This document shows positions 42,221 through 50,161 of a stretch of DNA of 64,000 nt, in pieces; within the stretch, counting starts at the first letter, position 1, and the number at the start of each line of letters is the position of its first letter. The DNA lies in the NCBI GenBank assembly GCA_016793325.1, contig JAEUKI010000040.1, forward strand, positions 186,001-250,000, written 5' to 3'. Source of the DNA: Myxococcales bacterium. GTDB lineage: Bacteria > Myxococcota_A > Polyangia > Polyangiales > Ga0077539. The notes beneath the pieces were generated by a model. The model was given only the letters and a program-made list of their open reading frames with translations. It was not told where the DNA came from and ran no database searches. The position numbers and the translations under genes are program-made.

Positions 42221-43218
42221 ACTGGACGCTCGAAGAGCTCGAGCCGGAGATCGACGCGATCCGTGCTCGCATCAATCAGCACCGACGAGTGCTCAACGAA
42301 TTCTTCGTGAATCGTCAGGACGAAATCGACCTGGCCGTCACGTGCGCCGCCGCGCAAGAGCCGCTGCTCTTCGTGGGGTTGCCGGGCACGGCCAAGAGCG
42401 ACCTCGTCGTGAAGTTCGTCGAGAGCATGGGCCTCGGCGAGGACGACTACTTCGAGTACATGCTCACGAAGTTCACCGAGCCGAGCGAGATCCTCGGGCC
42501 GATCGACATCGACTTGCTCAAGCAAGGTCGGTTCATGCGTCGCACGAAGGGAAAGCTCCCCGAGGCGAAGGTCGCCTTCCTCGACGAGATCTTCAAGTCG
42601 AACAGCGCGATCTTGAACACGCTCCTCACCATCGTGAACGAGCGCAAGTACTACCAAGACGGCGAGCCGACGCCGGTCGCGCTGAAGATCTTGTTCGCCG
42701 CGACCAACGACATCCCCGAGCAGAGCGAGCTCGACGCGCTCGCCGATCGCTTCGTCGTGAAGGTCGAGACCAAGCCCGTGAAGGACACGCACTTCAGCGA
42801 GCTCATCGACGCGGGAATCATGAACGAGGTCTACCGCGCCACCGGCCAGCGCCCGTGGTCTCGCGGGGCGGCTTCGTTCGAGGACTACCTGAAGTTCAAG
42901 CGGTACATGGACTTGTCCTTCGGCGCGCGCGGCAGCGGGCAGGCCGATCGCGAGGCGTGGTTTCCGCAGACGGCGTTCGCGGAGATGCGCCGCATCGTTC
43001 GAACGCTCGAGACCGAGGACAAGATCTTCGTGAGCGATCGCAAGCTCGTGAAGCTCTACAAAGTGATCCGCACGCGGGCGTTTCTCTTTCACGGCGGCGC
43101 GGTGCAGCAGCCGGACCTCGTGCTGCTCGCGTACTCGGGCAACAAGCGCCACGAGCTGCCGGCAGTGCAAGAGAAGGTTCGCGCGCTGCTCGGGCTCGGC
43201 ACGGCGAGCGCGTCTTGA
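42217..43218 (+). CDS. MoxR-family AAA+ ATPase
   Basis: The 333-residue ATPase has Walker A G-L-P-G-T-A-K-S-D-L near 52-61, Walker B V-A-F-L-D-E-I-F-K near 118-126 and sensor 1 F-A-A-T-N-D-I-P-E near 163-171. The N-terminal helices and the E-I-L-G-P-I-D block are typical of MoxR. MoxR proteins act as chaperones or remodelers together with a vWA-domain partner. The GTG start overlaps the upstream gene by 4 bp and the downstream partner begins 26 bp later, so all three form one operon. Confidence 0.93.
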   Translation: MNWTLEELEPEIDAIRARINQHRRVLNEFFVNRQDEIDLAVTCAAAQEPLLFVGLPGTAKSDLVVKFVESMGLGEDDYFEYMLTKFTEPSEILGPIDIDLLKQGRFMRRTKGKLPEAKVAFLDEIFKSNSAILNTLLTIVNERKYYQDGEPTPVALKILFAATNDIPEQSELDALADRFVVKVETKPVKDTHFSELIDAGIMNEVYRATGQRPWSRGAASFEDYLKFKRYMDLSFGARGSGQADREAWFPQTAFAEMRRIVRTLETEDKIFVSDRKLVKLYKVIRTRAFLFHGGAVQQPDLVLLAYSGNKRHELPAVQEKVRALLGLGTASAS

Positions 43219-43244
43219 AAATCGTCCCATACAATTGACCTTCG

Positions 43245-44726
43245 ATGGCCCGCGACCTCACACGTGCACAGCTCGCTCAAGCGCTCCGCGCGTGGGCGTA
43301 CTTCGTCGGCGGCGGCGCCGAGACGCTCCGCGAGGGCGTTTCGCTCGCGATTCCGTGGCTCGAAGCGCGGTGGGACGCGGGGGACGATCACCTGCCGCTC
43401 ACGCTCGTGCACGACCTCGGGCACTTGCTCTTGCGCGGGAGGGACTTTCGCTTCGCGAGCGCGCGCGACCTCGCGAGCTGGCCCGAGCCCGAGCGCGCCG
43501 CGCGCATGAGCTACGAGGACAAGGTGCTCGGTCGGTGGGCGGTCGATCCGTCGGTCTCCGAAGCGCACATCGCCATCGCGGGAATGAACGCTCGCGCCCG
43601 CACCGCCGCCGTCGCCCACGCGGTCGGGCTCGCGCTCGCGGGCCCTCTGCGCGCCGTGGACGAGCTCGCGACGGCCAACCCCGCGCACCTGCGCGCGCTC
43701 GCAGAGACGCTCGAAAAAGAGGTCCCCGAGCGGCACGACGCGTGGGGAGAACTCTTGCCCGATGAATACTGGCGCCAGTGGGCGCGCGAGCAGATCGACG
43801 CGTGCGTCGCGGTGCTCCCTGCGGCCGGGAGGCTCTTCAAGCCCGAGGACCTCTGGGAGATCGCGCACCTCGAGCGGCTGCCGAGCGACTCGGCGCGCAT
43901 GGCCCTGCGCGAAGTGAACACGTACGCCTCGCGCGTCGGCCCCGTGTCTCCGACGGTCGCGTTGGGGATCCGACGGCGCGCGCGCGAGGTTCCCGTCGAC
44001 GCCGAAGAGGCCGATCAGTACCCCGCGGGCGGCTTCGACGCGATCTCGACGAAGGGCGCGTTCGAGAACCTCGTCCGCTCGGAGGTCGCGTACGTCGGCG
44101 AAGGGGCGCACGACGGAATCGACCTGTTCGACGTTCGCTTCGCGGAGAACGAGCTGCTCTTCTACACGCGCGACGAGAGCCCGCTGCTCGACGCGCGGCG
44201 CGACGTCGTGTTCGTGTTCGACCGGCCTGCGGAGCAGCGCTTCAAGATCGCGTCGCTCCCTGCGCAGACGTTGGTCCTGTCGCAGTCGCTCGCGTTTGCG
44301 CTGCAGGCGGACCTCGTTCGCGTGTTCGGCTCTGCGGGGTCGAAGTCGAAGTTCCTTTGGGTGGTCGAGCACGACGCAGACCGCGAAGCGGCGCGCGAAG
44401 AGCACCAGCTCTTGTCATTTTTGCTCGCCGCCGAAGTGGCTCACCGACGCGTCGAGCTCGCGGTGGTCGAGGGCTGGGAGCAGGTCCCCGAAGCGGGCAG
44501 GATCGTGTGGTCTCCGCGCGCAGAGCCCACGGACCAGCGGCGACTCTCGTGGGTCCGCGTGGGGCAAGAGCTGTGGCGCGTGGGCGAGCACACGATCGAC
44601 CTGCGCGAAGAGGGCGCGGCGCGCGCGCTCGCGGACATCGTGCTCCTCGCGATCGCCAAGGGCGAACCGCGCCCGATGAAGAAGAAGAAGAAGCCCGCGC
44701 AAGCGAGCGCGAGCGCGAAGAAGTAA
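43245..44726 (+). CDS. MoxR-operon partner protein with possible degenerate vWA domain
   Basis: The 493-residue protein starts at ATG 43245. The N-terminal ~250 residues are helical (L-R-A-W-A-Y-F-V-G-G-G-A-E-T-L-R-E-G). The C-terminal part from about 305 to 450 has D-V-V-F-V-F-D followed by alternating strands and helices (F-K-I-A-S-L-P-A-Q-T-L-V-L-S-Q and F-L-W-V-V-E-H). This resembles a von Willebrand A fold, but the MIDAS motif D-x-S-x-S is absent (D-R-P-A-E-Q instead). A Lys-rich tail ends the protein. vWA proteins are the usual MoxR partners, so a metal-independent vWA-like role is the best inference. Confidence 0.65.
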   Translation: MARDLTRAQLAQALRAWAYFVGGGAETLREGVSLAIPWLEARWDAGDDHLPLTLVHDLGHLLLRGRDFRFASARDLASWPEPERAARMSYEDKVLGRWAVDPSVSEAHIAIAGMNARARTAAVAHAVGLALAGPLRAVDELATANPAHLRALAETLEKEVPERHDAWGELLPDEYWRQWAREQIDACVAVLPAAGRLFKPEDLWEIAHLERLPSDSARMALREVNTYASRVGPVSPTVALGIRRRAREVPVDAEEADQYPAGGFDAISTKGAFENLVRSEVAYVGEGAHDGIDLFDVRFAENELLFYTRDESPLLDARRDVVFVFDRPAEQRFKIASLPAQTLVLSQSLAFALQADLVRVFGSAGSKSKFLWVVEHDADREAAREEHQLLSFLLAAEVAHRRVELAVVEGWEQVPEAGRIVWSPRAEPTDQRRLSWVRVGQELWRVGEHTIDLREEGAARALADIVLLAIAKGEPRPMKKKKKPAQASASAKK

Positions 44727-44829
44727 GCGCTCACACAACGCGGGCACATCGCCCCTTGCCAACACGACTCGGCAGCGTATCGTCACGGCGCTTCACGGGA
44801 TGGGTCCCGACGAAGCAGTGGAGGAAAGC

Positions 44830-45483
44830 ATGGGTCGGGGATTCGCCGCGCTGTTCGCGGCAGTCGTGTTCATCGCTGGGCAGACCGCGTCCGCGCAGAC
44901 GACGGTCGAAGCGAACGTCGCGGTCCAAGCGGAAGTGCCAGCCGTCGCGCAGCCCGTTCAACCCGCGCAGCCCATGCAACCTGCGCAGCCTGCGCCGTTG
45001 GGAGCGCAAGCCGAAGCGAACGCGTGGCGCGCCGCGACGCAGGACAACGAGAACACCACGCTGCGCCTCGTGGCTCTGTTCGGAACAAACTTCGGCGCCA
45101 CTGCGGTGGGCTACGCGCTGTGGATCACGCCGCTCGTGTTGCACCTGACCTCGTACAACCGGTCAATTTCTGCGGGCAACTTGGCGATGATCATCACCGG
45201 CGCGACCGTGAGCGTGTTCGCTCCGCCCATCGCCGTGACCCTCGTCGGCAACGCGATGGGGGGTCGGGGATCGTTCGCGCTCGCGTTCTTGGCGAACCTA
45301 TTTGGGCCGCTTGTTCCTGCGGTGGGATCGTTCGGCGCGGCGGCGTTTGCCTACGAGTGGTCGAGCCGCGAGACCAAGCGCCGCGAGGCGGCGGAGCGCG
45401 CGTTCAGCCTGCGCCCAACGTCGAACTTCTCGCTCGCGTTGGCGCCCACGCCCAACGGCCTCTCGCTCGGCGGAACGTTCTGA
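44830..45483 (+). CDS. Exported membrane protein of unknown function
   Basis: The start is ATG 44830 with GAGGAAAGC just before it. The 217-residue protein has a signal peptide (A-L-F-A-A-V-V-F-I-A-G-Q-T-A-S-A-Q) and a Pro/Gln/Ala-rich stretch (P-V-Q-P-A-Q-P-M-Q-P). Several hydrophobic segments follow: F-G-A-T-A-V-G-Y-A-L-W-I near 82, L-A-M-I-I-T-G-A-T-V-S-V near 118, and F-L-A-N-L-F-G-P-L-V-P-A-V near 155. The C-terminus is F-S-L-A-L-A-P-T-P-N-G-L-S-L-G-G-T-F. No family recognised. A palindromic element starts 10 bp after its stop. Confidence 0.7.
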   Translation: MGRGFAALFAAVVFIAGQTASAQTTVEANVAVQAEVPAVAQPVQPAQPMQPAQPAPLGAQAEANAWRAATQDNENTTLRLVALFGTNFGATAVGYALWITPLVLHLTSYNRSISAGNLAMIITGATVSVFAPPIAVTLVGNAMGGRGSFALAFLANLFGPLVPAVGSFGAAAFAYEWSSRETKRREAAERAFSLRPTSNFSLALAPTPNGLSLGGTF

Positions 45484-45493
45484 GGGGGATACA

Positions 45494-45692
45494 GGGGACG
45501 GTGCTCTGATTGTGAAAATTGAGATCGAGCTGAGCAACAATGCGCCCAATCAAATCGGACCAATTGGTAAAAATTGCCAGAGCGCCACGCTGACCAGCGG
45601 TCAGTCTGGCAATGATTACCATCGTGTCCCATTTGATCTATCGCACCCCCAATGCGTCCGATCGCAATTTTCACAATCAGAGCACCGTCCCC
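45494..45692. mobile_element. MITE-like palindromic element, copy A (199 bp)
   Basis: Both termini are GGGGACGGTGCTCTGATTGT, in inverted orientation. The interior also pairs: GGTAAAAATTGCCAGA near 45566 with TCTGGCAATGATTACC near 45604. It can fold into one long hairpin. The right terminus provides the final codons of the minus-strand propeller gene. No transposase is present, and no clear target-site duplication is visible. A second full copy is at 48333-48530. Confidence 0.75.
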
Positions 45693-47656
45693 AGTCCCGA
45701 TTCCAGTCCCGATTTCACACGATCGAGCGAGTACACGAGCAGGCGACCACGCGCCGTCGCAACGGCGCACGTGGCGCAGCGTTCATCGAGCGCAAACGAC
45801 CGGGGCTCGTCGAGCGGATCGTCGCACGTGATGCGGCCGACGATCGTTCCATCTGGGTGGCGCAGCACGAGCGTGCGGGCGACGAGCGCTCCCAAGAGCT
45901 TCACGCGACCGTTGCAGCTCCCCCGCAGCCAGTGAGAGGCGCCGCGATCTTCGGCCCACGAGGCTGTCGTGCCGTCGCGTCGAACAAGCGTGTAGCGCGG
46001 CGGCGCTCCGTCGCTCGTCGCACGAACGACGCCCTCGTCGACGAACAAGCAGCTGCTCCGCTCCTCCCGTGCAAATGAAGCGACGAATCGCTCGCGCCGC
46101 GTCCCGTCCACGAGCCACTCGACCGAGCGCCACACGCACTCTTGCTCGGCGCCGTCGCGCGTCGATACCACGTCGATCGCGCACCACACAGCGGGGTCGT
46201 CCGAACGGCGCAGCGCGACAGCACACTCTTGGACGTCAGCGTCGATCGAGCACACCGCGAGCTCGCCACAGGCGGTCCAGTCGATCGGCAGAGACGCTTC
46301 ACCGGTGATTCTCTTCGCGATGACGCGTCGCTGCTCGCCTCGCCAAGCGCCTCGCTCGTCGGTGGAGTCGCGCCGCAACGGTAGAAGTACGGCGCGGTCG
46401 ACGCTCGCGAGCATCCGCGTGTCCGACACACGAAATCCTTCGAGCTCGATCGACGCGCTCTCCCAGCGACGCTCGAGCCCGCCCGACGACACTGCGTATT
46501 CAGCGATGGTCACACCTCCCGACGCGCGACCCTCCAACGCGAGCAGCGTCGAGCCTCCATCGCAGAAGCCGATCGTCGACGGCACCTGCCCATCGAACGC
46601 ACACTCACAGATCCGCTCGGCCGTACGCGCCGAGTGCAGCACCAGTCGCTCACCGCGCCGCGCGACGACCACGTTCGCGTCTTCGTCGCAATAGAGCTCG
46701 CTGATCGGCTCGTCGACGCGCAGCGAAGAGACGAGCGTGAGCGTTCGAGCGTCGTACTCGTACACGCCGTCGCTCGACACGCTGTAGAGCGATGCGCCCA
46801 CGATTTGGCTCACCTCGTGCCCGCCGTACGCGCGCGTCTCGACTGCGCTGCCGTCGAACGAAAACACTTCGACGCCAGCCGCTTGCTCGTCCGTGTTGCG
46901 AACCACGTAGACGCGGTCCTCGAACAGCCAGCGCCCGACCGACTGCCCTTCTCCCAGCGAAGTCACAGCGCCCGTTGCGAGGTCCACCGCAGCACAGTCC
47001 GCGGTGAAGCCCCAGTCGTAGTCCACGAGCGCGACCTTCATCGCGCCCAACGGAGACAGCGAGTTCGCTCTCCCCGAAAGAACGGCGATCGATCCAGTCT
47101 GGCGCCCGTCTCGCCCGAGGATCGCGAGCCCTCCGCGCTCGAAGGTCACCACACGATCGGCGTCGATCGCGAGCGTCTGCCGGCCGCCGCTGTCATCGAT
47201 GAACTCGGCGCGTACGACGTTGACCAACCGCGACGTCGGCTCGCGAGTCATTGAATACAGGTGCCCATCGGTCCACGCGGAGAACATGGCGAAATTGCCG
47301 CACGCCGAGCGCACGAGATCGTAGGGTCCCTCGCCCGGCGACGCGAGCTCGCGCAGAACAACGCGCTCGACGTGGGGGCCATCGATGTTCCAGCGTTCGG
47401 CGCGAAACGCGTTCGAGGCGAGCTGCACCCACGCGAACGCGGCGAGCGACGGTCCCTCGTCGAAGAGCGCGCCGCGCACGCGCTCTCCGTCGTCGCACAC
47501 GCGCGAGACGAGCTCGTCTTCGAGGTTGTCCATCGCGTAGCGAACGAGCGCCCCGTACTCGCTGATCCGCCAGAGCCACTGACGATCGCGGGTCACGTGA
47601 TCGGCGACGCTGTAGAAGCCCCACGTTCCATGGCCGAATGCCCCGCGAAGCAGCAC
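45677..47656 (-). CDS. Large beta-propeller-like protein
   Basis: The 659-residue protein starts at GTG 47656 with no signal peptide. Repeated four-stranded blades are suggested by V-E-V-F-S-F-D-G-S-A-V near 245, Y-S-V-S-S-D-G-V-Y-E-Y-D near 275, and L-V-L-R-H-P-D-G-T-I-V near 605. The middle is Arg/Glu/Asp-rich. It could be a soluble scaffold. The upstream lipoprotein gene (47690-48157) ends 33 bp away on the same strand and may share a transcript. The C-terminus (S-G-L-E-S-G-L-G-T-V-L) and stop codon lie in a 12-bp direct repeat followed by the palindromic element terminus, so this is not the native 3' end. Confidence 0.7.
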   Translation of the reverse strand: MLLRGAFGHGTWGFYSVADHVTRDRQWLWRISEYGALVRYAMDNLEDELVSRVCDDGERVRGALFDEGPSLAAFAWVQLASNAFRAERWNIDGPHVERVVLRELASPGEGPYDLVRSACGNFAMFSAWTDGHLYSMTREPTSRLVNVVRAEFIDDSGGRQTLAIDADRVVTFERGGLAILGRDGRQTGSIAVLSGRANSLSPLGAMKVALVDYDWGFTADCAAVDLATGAVTSLGEGQSVGRWLFEDRVYVVRNTDEQAAGVEVFSFDGSAVETRAYGGHEVSQIVGASLYSVSSDGVYEYDARTLTLVSSLRVDEPISELYCDEDANVVVARRGERLVLHSARTAERICECAFDGQVPSTIGFCDGGSTLLALEGRASGGVTIAEYAVSSGGLERRWESASIELEGFRVSDTRMLASVDRAVLLPLRRDSTDERGAWRGEQRRVIAKRITGEASLPIDWTACGELAVCSIDADVQECAVALRRSDDPAVWCAIDVVSTRDGAEQECVWRSVEWLVDGTRRERFVASFAREERSSCLFVDEGVVRATSDGAPPRYTLVRRDGTTASWAEDRGASHWLRGSCNGRVKLLGALVARTLVLRHPDGTIVGRITCDDPLDEPRSFALDERCATCAVATARGRLLVYSLDRVKSGLESGLGTVL

Positions 47657-47689
47657 ACCTGGGAGGATGACAGTGCTTCTTCTGTATCG

Positions 47690-48157
47690 CTAGCGCGCGA
47701 GCGTGATTGTGTCTTCGACTTGGCACGCTCGATCCGCAGACGGGTCGCTGCTCCGCATCCAACTCAGCGTCATCGTCGACAAGGGATCGCCCCAGATCAA
47801 CCCGCGAACAAACCTCGTTCCCGTTGGCGCGATCGCTTCGCACCCTTCGAGGCGGTCGATTTGGAACAAGTTGTAGTCCACAGCGCGGAAGTGAGCGCGG
47901 CACGCGACGTTGCCGTCGACGAGCAGGTCCGCGACAGCCCCTCCCGACGCGCTTCGAGACTGAACCCGCACGCGCATCATCCGCGGGAGCGAGGACGGAG
48001 CAAACCCCACGCACGCGCCTGCGACGTTCGCGTTCGTCGTGTCTCGTCTCGAAATCGACGACACAGCGTAGTCGCCGTCCACCGTCGAAGCACAGCCCGC
48101 AAGCGCGAGCGAAACAGCCAAGGAGGAAAGCGCGACGAGCACACGAGTAGATTTCAT
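47690..48157 (-). CDS. Small lipoprotein
   Basis: The 155-residue protein starts at ATG 48157 with a strong lipoprotein signal (L-V-A-L-S-S-L-A-V-S-L-A-L-A-G-C; Cys22). The mature part is a small beta-rich domain with two cysteine pairs (A-C-V-G-F and N-V-A-C-R-A; E-G-C-E-A, R-A-C-Q-V). No known family. A longer frame starting upstream at 48289 would lack a signal and is rejected. The gene lies 33 bp before the propeller gene on the same strand. Confidence 0.7.
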   Translation of the reverse strand: MKSTRVLVALSSLAVSLALAGCASTVDGDYAVSSISRRDTTNANVAGACVGFAPSSLPRMMRVRVQSRSASGGAVADLLVDGNVACRAHFRAVDYNLFQIDRLEGCEAIAPTGTRFVRGLIWGDPLSTMTLSWMRSSDPSADRACQVEDTITLAR

Positions 48158-48332
48158 GGAGAGGGGCTGGTGCAGCATGCGTTCCAGCGAGGGGCGTGAT
48201 GAATTGGTGTGCGGTTGCGCAGCGCGAGCGACACCGCGAACGGGGGTGTGTTGCAAACCTGCGACGCTCGGGGGCGACAGCATGGTCATGGGGTGTGCGG
48301 GGGCTTCACAGCGAGGAGAGAGCGGCGAGAGT

Positions 48333-48530
48333 GGGGACGGTGCTCTGATTGTGAAAATTGAGATCGAGCGCAGTACGAGTGCAGCGAATCAAAAAGGACC
48401 AAATGGTAAAAATTGCCAACTGACCGTGGGTCAGGGTGATACTCTGGCAATTTTTACCAATTGGTCCTTTTTGATTGAGCGCATTTCTGCTCAGGTAGAT
48501 CTCAAATTTCACAATCAGAGCACCGTCCCC
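48333..48530. mobile_element. MITE-like palindromic element, copy B (198 bp)
   Basis: This is a full-length copy with inverted GGGGACGGTGCTCTGATTGT termini. The two halves are complementary along almost their whole length: AATCAAAAAGGACCAA on the left pairs with TTGGTCCTTTTTGATT on the right, so a stem of ~85 bp is possible around a short GACCGTGGGTCA centre. It fills the middle of a 428-bp gene-free gap (48158-48585) between a lipoprotein gene and the GDPD gene. The rest of the gap shows nothing I can assign. No transposase was seen. Confidence 0.75.
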
Positions 48531-48585
48531 GGTGGAGCCCCCTCCTCGGCCCCCATTTCACACAAACCCTTTTCATTTCATCACG

Positions 48586-49674
48586 CTATCGCGTGATCGC
48601 GCGGAGCAAGAGGTCCGGTCGATCGGTGATGACGCCGTCGACGCCATGGCTCAGCAACACGCGAAACTGCGCCGGGTCGTTGATCGTCCACGGAATCACT
48701 CGCAGCCCCGCCCGATGCGCCGCCGTCACCGCCGCGCGCATCGCAAACCCTCCGCTCGGGGACCAGATCGCAGCCCCTGTCGCCCGCACGTTCTCTGGAG
48801 TCTCTGCGCCGACGGTCAGCAAGCTCGTCGTGATCGCGCTCGACAACGCACGCACCGCCCGCAGCGATCGCGGATCGAAGCTCTGAACGATCACGCGATC
48901 CTCGAGCCCCCGCGCGCGGACCAGCGCGACGAGCGCGCGCTCGAAGGGGCCCGGTGACGTTCCGTCGAAGCCGTCGTCGATCGCCGTCGGATCCTCGATC
49001 GAGCGCTTGGTCTCGAGGTCGAACCGAACCCTCACAGCCCTCGCGCGCGCAGCCTCGGGCACGCGCGCGTCACTCGAATATCTACCCACAAAATCGAACA
49101 GCTCGGACAGCTCAAGCAAGTGGTAGTCGTCCCCCGAGACCACCTCGGGCTCGGCGCGCTGCTCGCCGCCCGTCACGCGGTCGCACCGGTACTTTCGCAG
49201 CTGCGAGGCGCTCAGCGCGCGAATCCGCGGACGCGCGCTCGGCTCCGGCGGCAGCGGCGGCTCTGCGCGCGGATCGATCCTGCACAGCCGATCGTCGATC
49301 GTCGGGTCGTGCCACACGATCAACGCGCCGTCCGACGACAAGTGCAGGTCCGTCTCGAGCGTGTCCACGCCGAGCGTCAGCGCGCGCTCGAAGGACGGCA
49401 GCGTGTTCTCGGGCCGAAGCCCCCGCGCTCCGCGGTGCCCCTGAACGTCGAAGCTCGCGCTCACGACGACGGGCCCGGCGTCTCGAGCTGCGTCCAACCC
49501 AGCATCCTCAGCGACGTCTCCCGAGGCATCGCGCGGCGAGGCGTCACCGCGGTCGTCCAGCGCGCCGTCATGCGCAGGCATCGAGACGTCCGTCGCTCCG
49601 ACCTGCGTCGTCGCGCACCGAGTGACGGCGAGCGCGGCGCAGAGCGCGATCAATCGCACGGATCGTTTCGGCAT
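48586..49674 (-). CDS. Glycerophosphodiester phosphodiesterase lipoprotein
   Basis: The 362-residue protein has a signal (M-P-K-R-S-V-R-L-I-A-L-C-A-A-L-A-V-T-R-C; Cys20) and a D-A-S-G-D-V spacer. The GDPD barrel begins with G-H-R-G-A-R-G-L-R-P-E-N-T-L near 79-92. L-E-T-D-L-H-L-S-S-D-G near 105 carries the metal-binding E-x-D, and V-W-H-D-P-T follows near 121. I-P-W-T-I-N and V-D-G-V-I-T-D-R-P near the end are the conserved closing motifs. The enzyme hydrolyses glycerophosphodiesters to glycerol-3-phosphate and an alcohol; the location would be the envelope. Confidence 0.9.
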   Translation of the reverse strand: MPKRSVRLIALCAALAVTRCATTQVGATDVSMPAHDGALDDRGDASPRDASGDVAEDAGLDAARDAGPVVVSASFDVQGHRGARGLRPENTLPSFERALTLGVDTLETDLHLSSDGALIVWHDPTIDDRLCRIDPRAEPPLPPEPSARPRIRALSASQLRKYRCDRVTGGEQRAEPEVVSGDDYHLLELSELFDFVGRYSSDARVPEAARARAVRVRFDLETKRSIEDPTAIDDGFDGTSPGPFERALVALVRARGLEDRVIVQSFDPRSLRAVRALSSAITTSLLTVGAETPENVRATGAAIWSPSGGFAMRAAVTAAHRAGLRVIPWTINDPAQFRVLLSHGVDGVITDRPDLLLRAITR

Positions 49675-49711
49675 CGTGCGCTCGAGTGAAGCACAATGAC
49701 GTCGCGTTGTT

Positions 49712-50023
49712 TCAGCGGTCGATCACGCGCAAAGCGCGATCGCGCGTCGCCTCGAGCGCGCGCCGGGCCTCGAGCCAGTGCTCGTCCGCGCGGCCCTCGG
49801 GCTTTCCGGCGGCGAGCCAGAGGTAGTACGCCCGCGTTCGAATCTGCTCGTCCGTCGGGTCGAGCGCCGCGACGTCGGCGAAGTGCTCGCACTCGCCGGA
49901 CGCCGGATCGAACGGGGGTGCGCCGAAGAAATCCTGCCTCCCATGCCGCTCGCCGCGATAGCGAAGGCACCGCGCCCGCAGCGGGCAATCGCCTCCGTCG
50001 CACGCGCACTGGTCGTACAACAT
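49712..50023 (-). CDS. Small Cys-rich protein with DUF2934-like motif
   Basis: The start is ATG 50023 (M-L-Y-D-Q-C-A-C-D), giving 103 residues; an ATG at 50062 is an alternative. N-terminal C-A-C-D-G-G-D-C-P-L-R-A-R-C-L may bind a metal. The C-terminal half has I-R-T-R-A-Y-Y-L-W-L-A-A-G-K-P-E-G-R near 65-82, matching the DUF2934 helix (I-x-x-R-A-Y-x-x-W-x-x-x-G-x-P-x-G). The function of this family is unknown. It lies 37 bp upstream of the GDPD gene on the same strand and may be co-transcribed with it. Confidence 0.7.
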   Translation of the reverse strand: MLYDQCACDGGDCPLRARCLRYRGERHGRQDFFGAPPFDPASGECEHFADVAALDPTDEQIRTRAYYLWLAAGKPEGRADEHWLEARRALEATRDRALRVIDR

Positions 50024-50161
50024 CGCGCCCGAAGGTACACCAGCCGCACAAACAACGCGCATTGAGGCTGAAAAGAACGCAGTCATACAGGACCCGCGCC
50101 GGCGTGCGAGCGCAGAAGCGCGTTGGATCAAAGCGCACTCTTCGGTAGCGTATCGAAAGAT

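Noticed and set aside
45484..45676. Small ORFs between 45.3 and 46.1 kb with 'N-Q-S-T-V-P' endings
   Set aside because: They are translations of the palindromic element ends and neighbouring shadow frames.
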